From Ceratorhiza oryzae-sativae (lineage: Eukaryota > Basidiomycota > Agaricomycetes > Cantharellales > Ceratobasidiaceae), in the NCBI GenBank assembly GCA_030998015.1, contig JARWMV010000232.1:124001-188000 (forward strand): a stretch of 64,000 bases of DNA. Direction: 5' to 3'. Each line of letters opens with the position of its first letter. The first letter of the stretch is position 1. Of the stretch, positions 22,273 to 32,556 are shown in pieces. The notes beneath the pieces were generated by a model. It was not told the DNA's origin. It saw nothing but the letters and a program-made list of their open reading frames with translations, and made no database searches. A program made the position numbers and the translations under genes.

Positions 22273-24096
22273 TCATGGGGGAGGCTCGCTCAAGTTGACG
22301 TGTACGGCCTTGACGTTGGTATAGCTGCATAAACCCGTTAGCACACACACGCGCTCAAGACCACATCCGGGACAAGCTCGACTCACTTGCTAAGCGCATA
22401 CTCGCCCAACTCGCGCCCGATACCGCTCTGCTTGAACCCACCAAACGGCATCTGGTTATTCAGCTTGTTGTAGCAGTTGACCCAAACGGTGCCGGCGTGG
22501 AGCTTGTGCGCAACACCCAACGCCCGCGACACGTCTCGCGAAAAGACGGCGGCAGCGAGACCGTAGACAGAGTCGTTGGCCTGGCGGATAATGTCATCGT
22601 CGTTTTCGAACTTGGCAATCGCCACGACGGGGCCAAAGATCTCCTCCTGGATGATCTTCATGTCGGGCTTGACGTCGGTGAAGACGGTGGGCTTGATGAA
22701 GTAGCCCTCGGTGCCGTGGCGCTCACCGCCGAGGGCGACCTTGGCACCCTGGGCCTTGCCCGACTCGATGTAGCCCATGATGCGCTGCGGTCACAGTCAG
22801 CATCAACCTAGATCAAAAGACAGAAAAGCACGCACATCAAACTGGATCTGCGAGACCTGCGGGCCCTGGAACGTATCGCTCTTGAACGGATCGCCGACCT
22901 TGAGCTTGGCGACGTGCGCAGTGAATTTCTCGACAAACTGTTCGTACACGCTCGCCTGAACAAACACACGCGAACCAGCGCAGCAGCATTGGCCGTGGTT
23001 AAAGCTAAGATCCCAGTCAGCGATCGCCCAAATGAAAGCGACGGCAACACTCACAAGATACCAAACGCAGCCCAGCGAACGGCGGCATCGAGATCGGCGT
23101 CGTCAAAGATAATGTTCGGGCTCTTGCCACCGAGCTCGAGCGTGACGTTTTTGAGGTTGGACGAGGCGGCGGCCTTCATGATCGTCCGGCCGACGAGGGT
23201 CGATCCGGTGAACGCAACCTTTTCGATGTGCATGTGCGAAGAGATCGCAGCGCCGACCGTGTTTCCATAGCCTGTCGATCTGTTAGCCAGAGGTCGAACC
23301 GATCGCAGGCTAAACTTACCAGTAACGAGGTTGACGACACCAGCTGGGAGACCGGCCTCTTCGAACAGGGCAGCGACCCTCAAGGCGCTGAGTGGCGTAA
23401 ACTCGCTGGTTTTGATGACGATCGTGTTGCCGGTCGCGAGGGCTGGGGCGAGCTTCCAGGCAAACATCAACAGGGGGAAGTTCCAGGGGATGATCTGGCC
23501 GACGACGCCAATGGGCTCGTGGCGGGTGTAGCCCAGGCGGGTGTCGTCGATCTCGGCGACCTTGCCCTGGATCTTGTCGGCCCAGCCGCCATAGTACCTG
23601 AAGCACGCCGCAGCCTCGGACGCATCGAATCCCTTGGCGATGCTAAAGGCCTTGCCGTTGTCGAGTGCCTCGACGGCGGCGATCTCGTCAATGTCACGCT
23701 CGATGAGCTCCGCCATCCTGATCAAAATTTTGCCACTGCACATCCGATGAGATCACGTCAGCGCGAGGCCCCACCACATCAGAGACACACGGACCGCTCG
23801 ACACCCGAGACGTTGAGGCCCCAAGCGGTGTCGTAGGCCTTTTGGGCGGCCTTGACAGCGATATCGACGTCCTTTTCGGTGCCCTCGCTGACCTTGGTGA
23901 TGACCTTGCCCGTCGAGGGATTGATCACGCTGCGAGACGGTTAGCAATCGCCGGGGACGGGCGGGCGATCGACTCACTCGATGGTGGTGTTGTTGCTGCC
24001 ATCGACCCACTTGCCGTCAATGTAGAGGCCGGTGTTGAACTTGACCTTGATAGGGTGGCCGTGGTTGTCAAAGCTGTACTCGAAGACGGAGGGCAT
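22273..24096 (-). CDS. NAD(P)+-dependent aldehyde dehydrogenase
   Basis: ALDH superfamily class 1/2 enzyme, oxidising aldehydes to acids. The start is [20 protein letters not shown], then [18 protein letters not shown]. Downstream blocks are [53 protein letters not shown] (with the catalytic Asn), [37 protein letters not shown], the general-base Glu in [18 protein letters not shown], the catalytic cysteine in [30 protein letters not shown] and [20 protein letters not shown]. It ends [10 protein letters not shown]. All active-site residues are present, and the length of about 500 residues is normal. No mitochondrial presequence is obvious, so it is probably cytosolic. The GA-rich 5' leader (GGAGAT repeats at 24100-24130) is the only promoter oddity. 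Confidence 0.93.
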
Positions 24097-24522
24097 GGTG
24101 GAGATGAGAGAGATGGAGATGGAGATGGAGAGCAGCGCAGGAGACGGCTTATATGCGTGTCCGCGGGGTTCGGATATCCGCGCTGACGCGAGGACATATG
24201 ATGAAGCCTCCACTTGGGCCGTGCTTCGTTGCTCCCAGTTGCCTAATCGTCATTTCATCCATCATGGTGTTGCGCAAATTCGAGAACAAATGGCCCAGAT
24301 AGGAGCGCTTCGGAGGACACATGACCGCGCCAGTCCCTCTTTCGCTCGCCTGTCCGATCGACTCTACCAACGTCTGCGGGAACCTTCGGAACGCGTCTGA
24401 TGCGCCCCTGTCGCCCTCGCCCCTCACGAGACTCGTCGCACTCAGCCTGCACCTATTCCCTGCCCGAGCCGCTAATCCCGCCAATTCAATCGAAGCACTC
24501 GATCTATCTTTACGACTGATCC
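24097..24522. other. ALDH promoter region
   Basis: About 430 bp upstream of the ALDH start and downstream of the split oxidase-family gene. A GAGATG/GGAGAT microsatellite sits at 24100-24130 next to the start codon. No gene seen. Confidence 0.5.
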
Positions 24523-24854
24523 TTACATGTTCCCCACTGCGTCCACCATCCGCGCTACACACACTCCGACCACAAACGCGCCAACCACCCACTCGGGCCC
24601 CCACGCCTGTCCCCGCGTCCCCGCGCTCTCTGCCTTGGGCCCCGCGGGCTGATGGAACCTCGTGTTGTCGTGCGCCTCGTCTCGCTTGTTCGGAGGCAAT
24701 CCCGCCAGCCGCCGCCCAATCTCGAGCCCAGGTATGCCGTCCACCGACCGAACGTTCTTGACCGCCCAGTATTTGCGCAGGCTCTTTTCGGGCACTTCGG
24801 TGGGCGAAAGCGGGTTTTGTGCAGAGATCTTCAGGTGCGCAATGGGATCTTCGT

Positions 24855-24907
24855 CTGGGGCGTGTGTATCATTAGCTCGAGTCCAACCGTTAACGGAAGA
24901 GACTCGC
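24855..24907 (-). other. Probable GC-AG intron in split PNPOx gene
   Basis: 53 bp, donor GCGAGT, acceptor CCCCAG. It is the only joining I found that leaves one base and keeps the frame from AVTD into DEDPIAHLK. Confidence 0.55.
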
Positions 24908-25272
24908 CATCCGTGACCGCGTCGGCGCAAGTCTGCTGATCCCTCTTTTCACGAGTAGCCATTCGGTCGACAAGCAACGTTCGGTCACCTGTCCAGGTAT
25001 AGAATGGCACAGAATATCCACACGACTGTTCACCCCATTAGTCCTTGTCCGCTCCTCGAGAGAGATTCAAGTTCAACGCACGCTTCCGACTTTATGTATC
25101 TCGACTTGGATAACTGCTCGTGAGCCTGCGAGTCGTTCTGCCGGCGGGACGAGCTCTGCATAGCGAGGCGTGTCGATCTCGTGCACGGTTCCTACGGCCT
25201 ATTCGAAATCAATTGGAATATAGAAGCGAGGCGAGCGATTACCTGTTCCAAATAGCCGAACAATACGAGGCG

Positions 25273-25280
25273 ATCCTTGG
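25273..25280 (+). repeat. 8-bp target-site duplication, left
   Basis: ATCCTTGG directly abuts the left terminal inverted repeat and is identical to 29309-29316. Confidence 0.95.
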
Positions 25281-25400
25281 TAGGGTTGGTGCGGAGAGAG
25301 AAGGAGAAATTCTCTTTCTCCTTCTCCTCCGCTTACCAAGATTCTCCGAAGTAGCCGAAGCTCGGCAGACCCTGTCTCCGAAGGGCACAGCCACGCTTAG
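25281..25400 (+). repeat. hAT left terminal and subterminal repeats
   Basis: After the terminal TAGGGTTGG the end is rich in GAGAAGGAGAA / TTCTCCTTCTCC, a local inverted repeat around 25297-25331. Copies of a TCTCCGAAG motif follow at about 25342 and 25375. Related motifs occur at the other end, so they are likely transposase-binding sites. Confidence 0.65.
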
Positions 25401-25496
25401 TCACCATTACTCGCCCAAAACGGTTCGAGACATTTGCAGCACACAGAACACGATGTATTTAGTATTAATTAAACAAATAATTTTAACATGTATTTT

Positions 25497-28400
25497 TCAT
25501 TCCACTGTGCATATAATACCATGTCCGGATAACTCATCGTCATGCTGGACCATCAGATCGAGGGTGCGTGCTTCGTCGTCGAGCGGTGAATCTGGATTGG
25601 ATCGAAGGGCGTGTTTCAGGAGTTGCAGCGCTTCAACATTCGATGCCAAAATCCTGTTTCGGAACTGCATACAGGTCATCTTGCTTGAGGAAAACACGCG
25701 CTCTGATGACACTGACGACGCTTGAGCAGGTAGCAAATCGAGTGCCAACTTGCAGATCAAAGGCAGTCGAGTTGATTTTGCCTAAAAGTCACATTATATG
25801 GTTATTTTAGCGTAGGCAGAGTCGTGTAAAGTACGTACCAGCCAGTAATCTATAGGGCTTGTGTTCTCCATATCTTTTGCTGGAATCACCGGCTCCTCGA
25901 GAAACCGTTGATGTTCGAGCTCGACAGTGGCATCGTTGAGTGCATCGCTGGGCGACAGAATCTGGCCATGCACCTGCAAATCCGCTGTAATTTTGACCTC
26001 AGGCGATGATGGATCGATAGTAACGGTTTCTGAAATTGTGCCAGAGGGGCCTGGCGAGAAAAGAGCCGAGTTGGGTCGAGCACTCAGGCCAGTGGTCAGG
26101 AATGATGCATAGCCCCTATTGACACGTTTAGTAGCAGTATCCACTCCCGCTGACCGCACAGTCTGAGCTGTCAGCTCGGAGCGCTCTCGCTGCTCCTCAT
26201 CCAAACAACGACGCATCTATTAAGGTGATTAGCTAGAATCAAGCGAAACAACAAGGCATGACCTTACATGCTGCTTTACAACATCTCTGGCGTTCAAGGC
26301 GTCTTCGGGTGACCAGTTTTGGTCGATCCACTCGTACCGGATGGACGGATTGAGTGCCATGGCGACTATATGCGCTGGAGATGATCGGGTCTTCGCTAGG
26401 TAGGCCTCGAGCTTGTCGATTCCCGCTGCTATTGCATGGGAGAGGACGGGTCGCTTTGATTGAAGATCACGCCATTGGTCAATTAATGCGTGATAGAGTG
26501 GGAGGGCGAGAGATAGCATTGGAGTTCGGTCAGATGACAGCAGCTCCTGAGTGCGATGAGCTAGGTCAAGCACATCCAATATGTCGCTTAAGACCTCGTA
26601 ATCGGTGTGTGTAATCGCATACTCGGCGAGGGTTGGGTCGCTGGCAATGTACCTACTTGTAGCCTAGATCATCTCAATGAGCGTCGGTTTCTTGAGTGGT
26701 AATAAGAAAGGTACTTACTGGGTAGAGATACAAGAAGCGTTCAATCATATTTCGAGTCGACGACCACCTTGTTGGACAGTCAAGAATGAGCTCCAAAAGC
26801 TTCATTTCGAACTCTTCCAGCCTCCACTTGTTATCGACCAATCTATGTGTTCGCCATATGCGCTGTTCATTGCCTTCACGGATCGTTCTGCGGAGGCCTT
26901 GGCGACGCTGTGTGCGCCGGAGCACGACAGCTGTCTTTCGAATGCGATTGTGAGGTTCGGACTCCAGAGCAAGGAGGTATGTTTCGAGCTCGATGCTAAT
27001 GGTTTTGCCTGATTTCTCAAGATAGTGGCGGAACAGTTCTGCCGACTCAGGTAGAGCTGTAAGAATCGCCTGAACAGCTATATTGATAACATGCGGAAAA
27101 CACCTGTAATTGGACCTGTCAGCAACAAAACGTGTAGATACTGTTGAAAAAGCCTTACCGTAGCCTGTTTCCATCGCGGTCAAAGTCAAGACCTCGCTTG
27201 GTCATATATGCCTCTAGTTGAGTCATGAACGTGTCGTTGTTGGAGGCATTATCAAGCGTTATCATACCCAGCTAAGGAGAGTGATTGTTAGTATAAAAAA
27301 GGTGCAATCAAATCGCATACAGCTTACCTTGTGGGTAAACCCAAATTCTTCGACTACTTCAAAGAACGTCTCTGCTAAGTGCGCTCCAGAATGATCTCCT
27401 TCGATGACACGGAATCCAATCAGCCTATGAACCATCCGCCAATGTTTGTTTACAAAATGAGCAGTTATGCTCATAAATGCGCGCTGTATCTCATCTGTCC
27501 AAAGGTCGGATGTACATGAGATTCTTCCTTGTGCATGCTAATAGAAAGTAGTGTAAGCTTGGTTTCCAGCTCATAAGTGCGCATATAATATACCTTGATT
27601 TCCCTTTTCAGCTTCTCCTTTGCCTCAGCTGATAGCTTTTGCACTTTGAGGGAAATAGCATGCCGGTCAGGTATATCTTTCGTGGTAACCTTTCCCTGTC
27701 CAATGTAGCTAAAAAAACGCCGAAACCCACGGTGCGAAACCATGTTAAACGACTAAAAAGGCGGTTATTAGTATCTCATATATGTATTAGCTAGTATGAA
27801 GGATAACTTACTATATCGTCCTCAGCAAACCACTCAGTTATGTGCCTTAAGATTCCCTCTGCAGTAATTGGCTCATGTACATCGTCGCTGTCAGAATTCG
27901 GGTCGCGTTTGATATCTATCTTGTACCCGATCTTCTCGCACGCTGCAACATATGCGCTATGGTGCTTGTTAAACAAGTGCGGGCGCAAGCGAGAAGCAGA
28001 GCCACCACCGTTATTGTTCTTCCAGGTTCGCCATTTATTATTCTTCCTGTATATTTGTGAGTGATCAAAATATTTTTCGACAGAGCAAATTAACTCACAA
28101 ACATTCCGTACACCTTAGAAAAGGATCGGACGGCTTTCGAAGATCTAGAGGCGTCTGACCTTTGGCTCTTGCTTGATCCGCCATCTGCAACCTGGCTGTT
28201 TCCTCTGTGTTTGGTTCGTCACGTTGGTGTGTCCCCACATAGAAGTACCAGCAATCGATCGCCCGGGCTGCCTGTATGCGACGCTGCGCGTTCGCTACCT
28301 TGTCGTCGACATGGTACAATTGAGGCACGCTTGCAGCTGCGCGCTGCGCAACTTCAATTTGACGTAGCGTTATCGTGCGTGAGGAGGTAACAGATGTGGA

Positions 28401-28869
28401 CTGGGCGGTTGAAAAGGCGTCCTTTTGAGTCCGCGCTCGCTTGCGGTTTGAAGGGGCAGGTGCACCAGTAGAGGCTCGCTTCAATTTATCTTGAGTTGTA
28501 GAAGTGGGCGTTTGAACTGAAATATTATTAGCCATTAGGTTCGACATAGATGCGCCAAAAATACTCACGATTTGCTCCAGGAGAGCTTGCTGGACCACCA
28601 TGCATTGCAGTGGGCAGAGGAGGTTGAGCGATCGACTATTTTTGACGCATATATATAAGTATGTGCACAACGTTATGAGGATTCCAGGCTGTACTACTCA
28701 CAATATAGTTTTGAGGAGTATTTGAGCCAGAGGTGTACAGTGGTTGGCGCGCATAGGTACCATGAGACCCAGTAGAGTTGCTAGTCGTAGCGTTTTTGAA
28801 GTCGAATGGAGGAATATGAGGATGAGTAGGGCACCAATACCCGGAACCACAGTAACAACCAACTACCAT
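25497..28869 (-). CDS. hAT family transposase
   Basis: The first exons are Thr/Ser-rich and basic, with SNRKRARTQKDAF. A BED-type zinc finger is assembled across an intron: RCTEC, then HLFNKHH. The catalytic RNase H-like region has the hAT blocks ISCTSDLWTDEIQRAFMSIT, LGMITLDNASNNDTFMTQLE, CFPHVINIAVQAIL and LDCPTRWSSTRNMIERFL. Then come ATSRYIASDPTLAEYAITHT and HIVAMALNPSIRYEWID. The C-terminal dimerisation motif is LALDLLPAQASSVSSERVFS with SSKM after it. Both conserved aspartates (SDLWT, LDNASN) are present. About ten GT-AG introns join open exons with no stop codon or frameshift that I could see, so it may be active. The exact first exon is less certain than the rest. Confidence 0.85.
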
Positions 28870-29179
28870 GATATCAATAAATATGCCTGATCTATAGAGT
28901 CAAGGGCTCTTGACGAGTAAACTCGGTGACAAGGACAAGGTCTGATGGTGCAACCAATGCGCCTCTTAAATACTTCACTCAGAATCAACAGATCTTTTGA
29001 GCAAACCGTCGTACATTCGAAAGTGCTACATACATGGTAAGCTTCCGCAGCGCACAGTGCCTGACGCCGCACAGATGGCGGGGTTCGAGTCATTCGGTGG
29101 GGCGACGCGAGGGCGGGAATGCTTTGGACAGGACAGCATGTCTAAGCGCCCAGCGTGCATGAGTCAGCCAACCGGTATG

Positions 29180-29308
29180 GAAATTTCTCCGAACACGGAA
29201 CCCTGTCTCCAAAGAGCTGCTTCGGAGAGCAGACCCTTTCTCCCACGTGACAGAAGCAAGGGGGAGAAACGTTCTCCGAGGAGATTCTCCTTCTCCTTGC
29301 CAACCCTA
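29180..29308 (+). repeat. hAT right terminal and subterminal repeats
   Basis: Contains TTCTCCGAA (about 29187), GTCTCCAAAG (about 29207), CTTCGGAGA (about 29220), TTCTCCGAGG (about 29272), then the terminal GATTCTCCTTCTCC and CCAACCCTA. The same motif appears in both orientations. Confidence 0.65.
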
Positions 29309-29316
29309 ATCCTTGG
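29309..29316 (+). repeat. 8-bp target-site duplication, right
   Basis: ATCCTTGG directly follows the right terminal inverted repeat. One of the two copies is original host coding sequence. Confidence 0.95.
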
Positions 29317-29730
29317 AATGCGCTGAACCTATTTGCCAAATCGGCCATGATTATACTTCCCTAAATATGACCAGCTTTCCACTCACATGATCGTGATCCT
29401 CCCGTTTTCTCGCAAATGCGAAATGGTCTCCACGCCTGCACACACCGAGTGAATCGATGCACCCCCCCTAATGCGGTTTACACGTACCCGACCCGCTGAG
29501 ATCTTGGTAGAAACATTCGTTTGGTCCAAGGAGCTTGAATGTCCCGGTCATGCCCTTGGGCGAGACGTTGACATGACCATCGGCACTGAGAGGAGCGGTT
29601 GCCACCCAGAAGCAGTGTTGTTCAGCGATCCAGCTGTCAAGTAAGCGAGGTCAATGCCTGCGGCCGAATAGACGCATTATGAGACACACGTCATAAGGAA
29701 CTCTGGAATAGAATCGTAAAAGTTGCCCAT
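29317..29730 (-). pseudogene. 5' half of transposon-split PNPOx-family gene
   Basis: The start MGNFYDSIPEFLMT at 29730 is followed by a GT-AG intron and WIAEQHCFWVATAPLSADGH, VNVSPKGMTGTFKLLGPNE, CFYQDLSGSG. Another intron leads to VETISHLRENGRITIM, and a third to FSAFQG, where the hAT element enters within the next codon. This is the FMN-binding N-terminal half of fungal pyridoxamine 5'-phosphate oxidase-like proteins, which usually have about 300 residues. Reading from FSAFQG across the 4,028-bp insert to SPRIVRLFGT at 25280 restores the family sequence exactly. The allele shown here cannot make the normal protein unless the element is removed. Confidence 0.85.
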
Positions 29731-30580
29731 GTTTGCCTCGATAATCCGTGTAGTATAGTGTCAATTTGACCCAAAAGCCTTTGGCTTGAATGTGGGAACA
29801 ATCTGGAGCTTGGAATGAGTCAGGTGAATTGCATCCTGTTTACGGCACAAACTATACAGCTCCACTTTGGGCGGGCTCTGTTTACATCACTTTTTCCTCG
29901 CCTTTTTTTTTTCGCATGACCATTACGAGCTTCGAAGCCGGGTGGCAGCGGCCGATCAATTACCATATTTTCGATCAATGGCGTAGAGTTAATGCTTTCC
30001 AAGCATCTTAACTTCTCTCTCCAGCCGACCGGACGATGCCTTCCAGCCATTAATCAAATAACGTTATCCAAGCGACATGTCATTTTTGGCTCGATGCCTG
30101 ATGGGCGTGAGAAACAATCGGATATGCTTCCCACAGGTTTATACCTGAACGCCTGTGACTGTTTGTTCATGTATGCGCTCTTTCGCACCAACCAGACAAA
30201 CTGGGAACGTATTGCAAAGCACTCCAACCGCAGAAAATACGTTGGGAACACCGAGCTGGTAGATCCGCCACTCGGTGACATGGCCAACGTGTGTGACGAG
30301 CAGGGTTTTCATCATCGGTGGGTTTATGTAAATATTCCAGACCCCGCCCCTCAAACATGTGTGACATGCGCTTATGCGGGCAGCGTATTTGGAAAAACCG
30401 CCCGTGATCTGGCGTGTCGCGTTTCTTCCACCACTCCTCTTGCTAGGGTATAGGGACGTTTCTTTCAAAGCCAAAAATCCATAGTGGTGAGCTGTTTGAT
30501 TTCATCTGCAAAACGGGCGTTACTGTGTATATCCCAGCTCTACATTAAATCAACATAGGATCTCCTTTCTAGGTCAATCG
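29731..30580. other. Intergenic between split oxidase gene and F-box fragment
   Basis: Overlapping open frames on both strands (29992-30453 plus, 30139-30474 minus) show no recognisable motif. I call no gene. Confidence 0.4.
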
Positions 30581-31883
30581 ATGGAGGAGGCGAAAAGTCA
30601 ACCGGATACCATGACCTCTTGGTGTTCACCAATCCCCACGGAAATACTTGTGCAAATCTTTTCCGAGTCCTTTCGTTGCTCACGCAAACAGGATGATGAC
30701 TCAATCGAACTTGGAGCTAGCCGTGTGCGCAAGGGATGGCGAAACGATTGCTGTCAAATATGGACTCATATCAACCTCGTGCTCACCTTTTTGGATAAAC
30801 ACGGGCGATACTATTCTCCCGAGATCTGGGTCGAACGTTCCCAAGGAGTTCCTCTAGACGTCAAAATATTTCAGTATCACAAGGACTCGAAGAATTTTGA
30901 GAAGGGTGCGAAAATGGAATTAGACTCTATGATACCGGGTCCACAGCCAGCGCAAGCACCAGCGCCCATAGCTCGCGGGCTCATTGGTTTCCCGCTTCCC
31001 CTCATGTCCCAGATCCATCGTCCCAGTCTCTTTGTCCGCTGGTCATATAGTTCAGTTCTCGATAGTTTGTTAGACTCATGGGCGACACACGGGACAATCG
31101 GTAACGCAAAAATCTCTAGTCGTTCACAACGATTCACTGGATTCAACCACTGGGGCGTTGAGAATTTCCAGTTCTGAACCATATGAAAAATTTCTGAAAT
31201 CACTTCGAGTACTGATTTTGCATCGTACCCTCATGCATTGGAGGCTTTTTGATTACGAAAACTTAGCTCAACTTGACATCTGGGCTGGGGCTCCCCATGG
31301 TAAAACGGCTGTGAATATTGTCCCATCCATTCTTGCCACCCTTGCCAGCTGTCCGGGTTTAAGGCACCTAGCGTTGGGATATGTAAACATCGAACCTTGT
31401 ACTACGCGGGAGATCAAGTCCGTTTCACTAAACCGCCTTTGTTCACTGAATCTTGAAGGCTGGGTTAATTCTACTCCCGATCAGAATTCTAGCTTGATAG
31501 AGTCTGTATTGCCACTCATCGATCCAGGACAGAACGAACTGGATTTGAGCGTATCCATATGTCCTACGGGCTCTCCCCGGAAGATATTTAAACCACTTCT
31601 TTGATTTCATCAGCCTGAGCCAACGTGACAACTTTTGAGAGCTTACAATATCCAGGTTGGCGGGAATCCCTTACCTCGCTTTGCGTCCCAACTTGGGCCT
31701 CTGGTCAGCGTAGAACCCCTCGTGTTGCATTGCTGGTGGTTATGTTATCACGTACACCTCACCAAGTGCGTATTTACCTCTGGCGAGCCCCAGTATTTTC
31801 GGAACCCAAATCCAATCGAGTTTAGTCATGCTATCTGGCTATCCTTGAAAAGCCTATCCCCCGAGCGCTGCATCCTAGACTAA
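30581..31883 (+). pseudogene. F-box/LRR protein gene, probably decayed
   Basis: The first frame starts MEEAKSQPDTMTSWCSPIPT and has the F-box start PIPTEILVQIFSESF, then WRNDCCQIWTHINLVL, the typical position of the conserved Trp. Next is SPEIWVERSQGVPLDVKIF. A second frame from about 31158 has leucine-rich parts such as LKSLRVLILHRTLMHW, NLAQLDIWAGA and LRHLALGYVNIEP. A third continues from about 31620. The frames change at about 31160 and 31605 without good splice sites, and a conserved VCxRW element before WRND appears in another frame. F-box/LRR families are large and birth-and-death prone in Rhizoctonia-like fungi. A functional SCF receptor is doubtful, but sequence errors could account for some of the breaks. 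Confidence 0.55.
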
Positions 31884-32556
31884 GAGCATCTCTAGCAGAT
31901 AATCGCACTAAATTCTATCCAATCCCTTGAGGTGTGGGGCCGCTACAATGGATACGATGGATTCAAGCACGGTAGGAAGTCCAACGTTGGGTCTGAGATC
32001 GCGGAAGAACATATATGTATGCTTTCATTGTGGCTCCTAAAGTCTTCAATATACCGGGTAATCTGAAATACTAAGAAGATGGCGAGGAAGGTGAGGATAG
32101 GAGTGACAGCGAACGTGACTACGAGGAGAATCGCCTCAAGGATGAAGGGATGGGTGGGATCGCTAGGGCATTTGGAATCCCGGTTCTGAGCGAAATGTCA
32201 GGGTTTTGACAGATGTCTTAGACAGTCGGTGTTGCTCAGCTTGTTGTCGCATTGAAGTTTATTTAGTAACGGTGAAATGCGAGCCGCGCTCTCATACTTT
32301 CAATACTGGCAAGGCAAGAGTCAGATGATCTTTGACTTGGATCTTGGCCGGGGGCAACAGGCGACTGTCGCTTCTCGGCCACGGATACCACATGACACAT
32401 AAGAGCGAGATATACACCGCAGGGCTGGCACCACAAAGTCACGGCCTTTGGTGTCCAGCAAGCTATTATGCAGGATTGATGTTCAAGGAGGTTTGATATG
32501 TAGATATTATAATATCGAGTATAGGGTACAGGATCAACAACAAAACGAGCGACCCT
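31884..32556. other. Region 3' of CAND1 copy A, no gene seen
   Basis: About 670 bp downstream of both the F-box fragment (+) and CAND1 copy A (-). No supported coding sequence. Confidence 0.45.

Larger units (their letters stand above)
24523..25280 (-). pseudogene. 3' half of transposon-split PNPOx-family gene
   Basis: Continuation of the gene that starts at 29730, after the hAT element. From 25280 downward the frame reads SPRIVRLFGT. An intron ending GTAG at about 25225 leads to GTVHEIDTPRYAELVPPAER, SRAVIQVEIHKVGS and a second intron. The next exon reads SCGYSVPFYTWTGDRTLLVD and RMATREKRDQQTCADAVTD. A 53-bp intron at 24855-24907 with a GC donor joins this to DEDPIAHLKISAQNPLSP, KYWAVKNVRSVDGIPGLE and a hydrophobic tail near WVVGAFVVGVCVARM. 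VHKVGSSCGYSVPFY and KKYW...NVRSxDGxPGL are typical of fungal pyridoxamine 5'-phosphate oxidase-like flavoproteins. On its own this half lacks the FMN-binding start and is not a working enzyme. Confidence 0.8.
25281..29308 (-). mobile_element. hAT DNA transposon, complete, 4,028 bp
   Basis: The left end starts TAGGGTTGG at 25281 and the right end finishes CCAACCCTA at 29308. Beyond the nine perfect bases both inverted ends continue with similar GGAG/AAGGAGAA sequence. The element is flanked by a perfect 8-bp duplication ATCCTTGG (25273-25280 and 29309-29316), the size expected for hAT elements. It carries one transposase gene on the minus strand. It sits in the coding sequence of a PNPOx-family gene in the same orientation. 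Perfect target duplications and an open transposase indicate recent insertion. Confidence 0.95.

Noticed and set aside
24523..24962. An independent small membrane protein gene starting MATREKRDQQ
   Set aside because: The preceding sequence (SCGYSVPFYTWTGDRTLLVDR) is in frame with it and belongs to the PNPOx family, so this is the 3' end of the split gene.
29080..29100. tRNA B-box-like GGTTCGAGTC
   Set aside because: No A box, acceptor stem or anticodon arm can be drawn around it; it lies inside the hAT element.
29992..30474. Overlapping frames of 153 (+) and 111 (-) residues
   Set aside because: They overlap on opposite strands, and neither shows a family motif or splice pattern.
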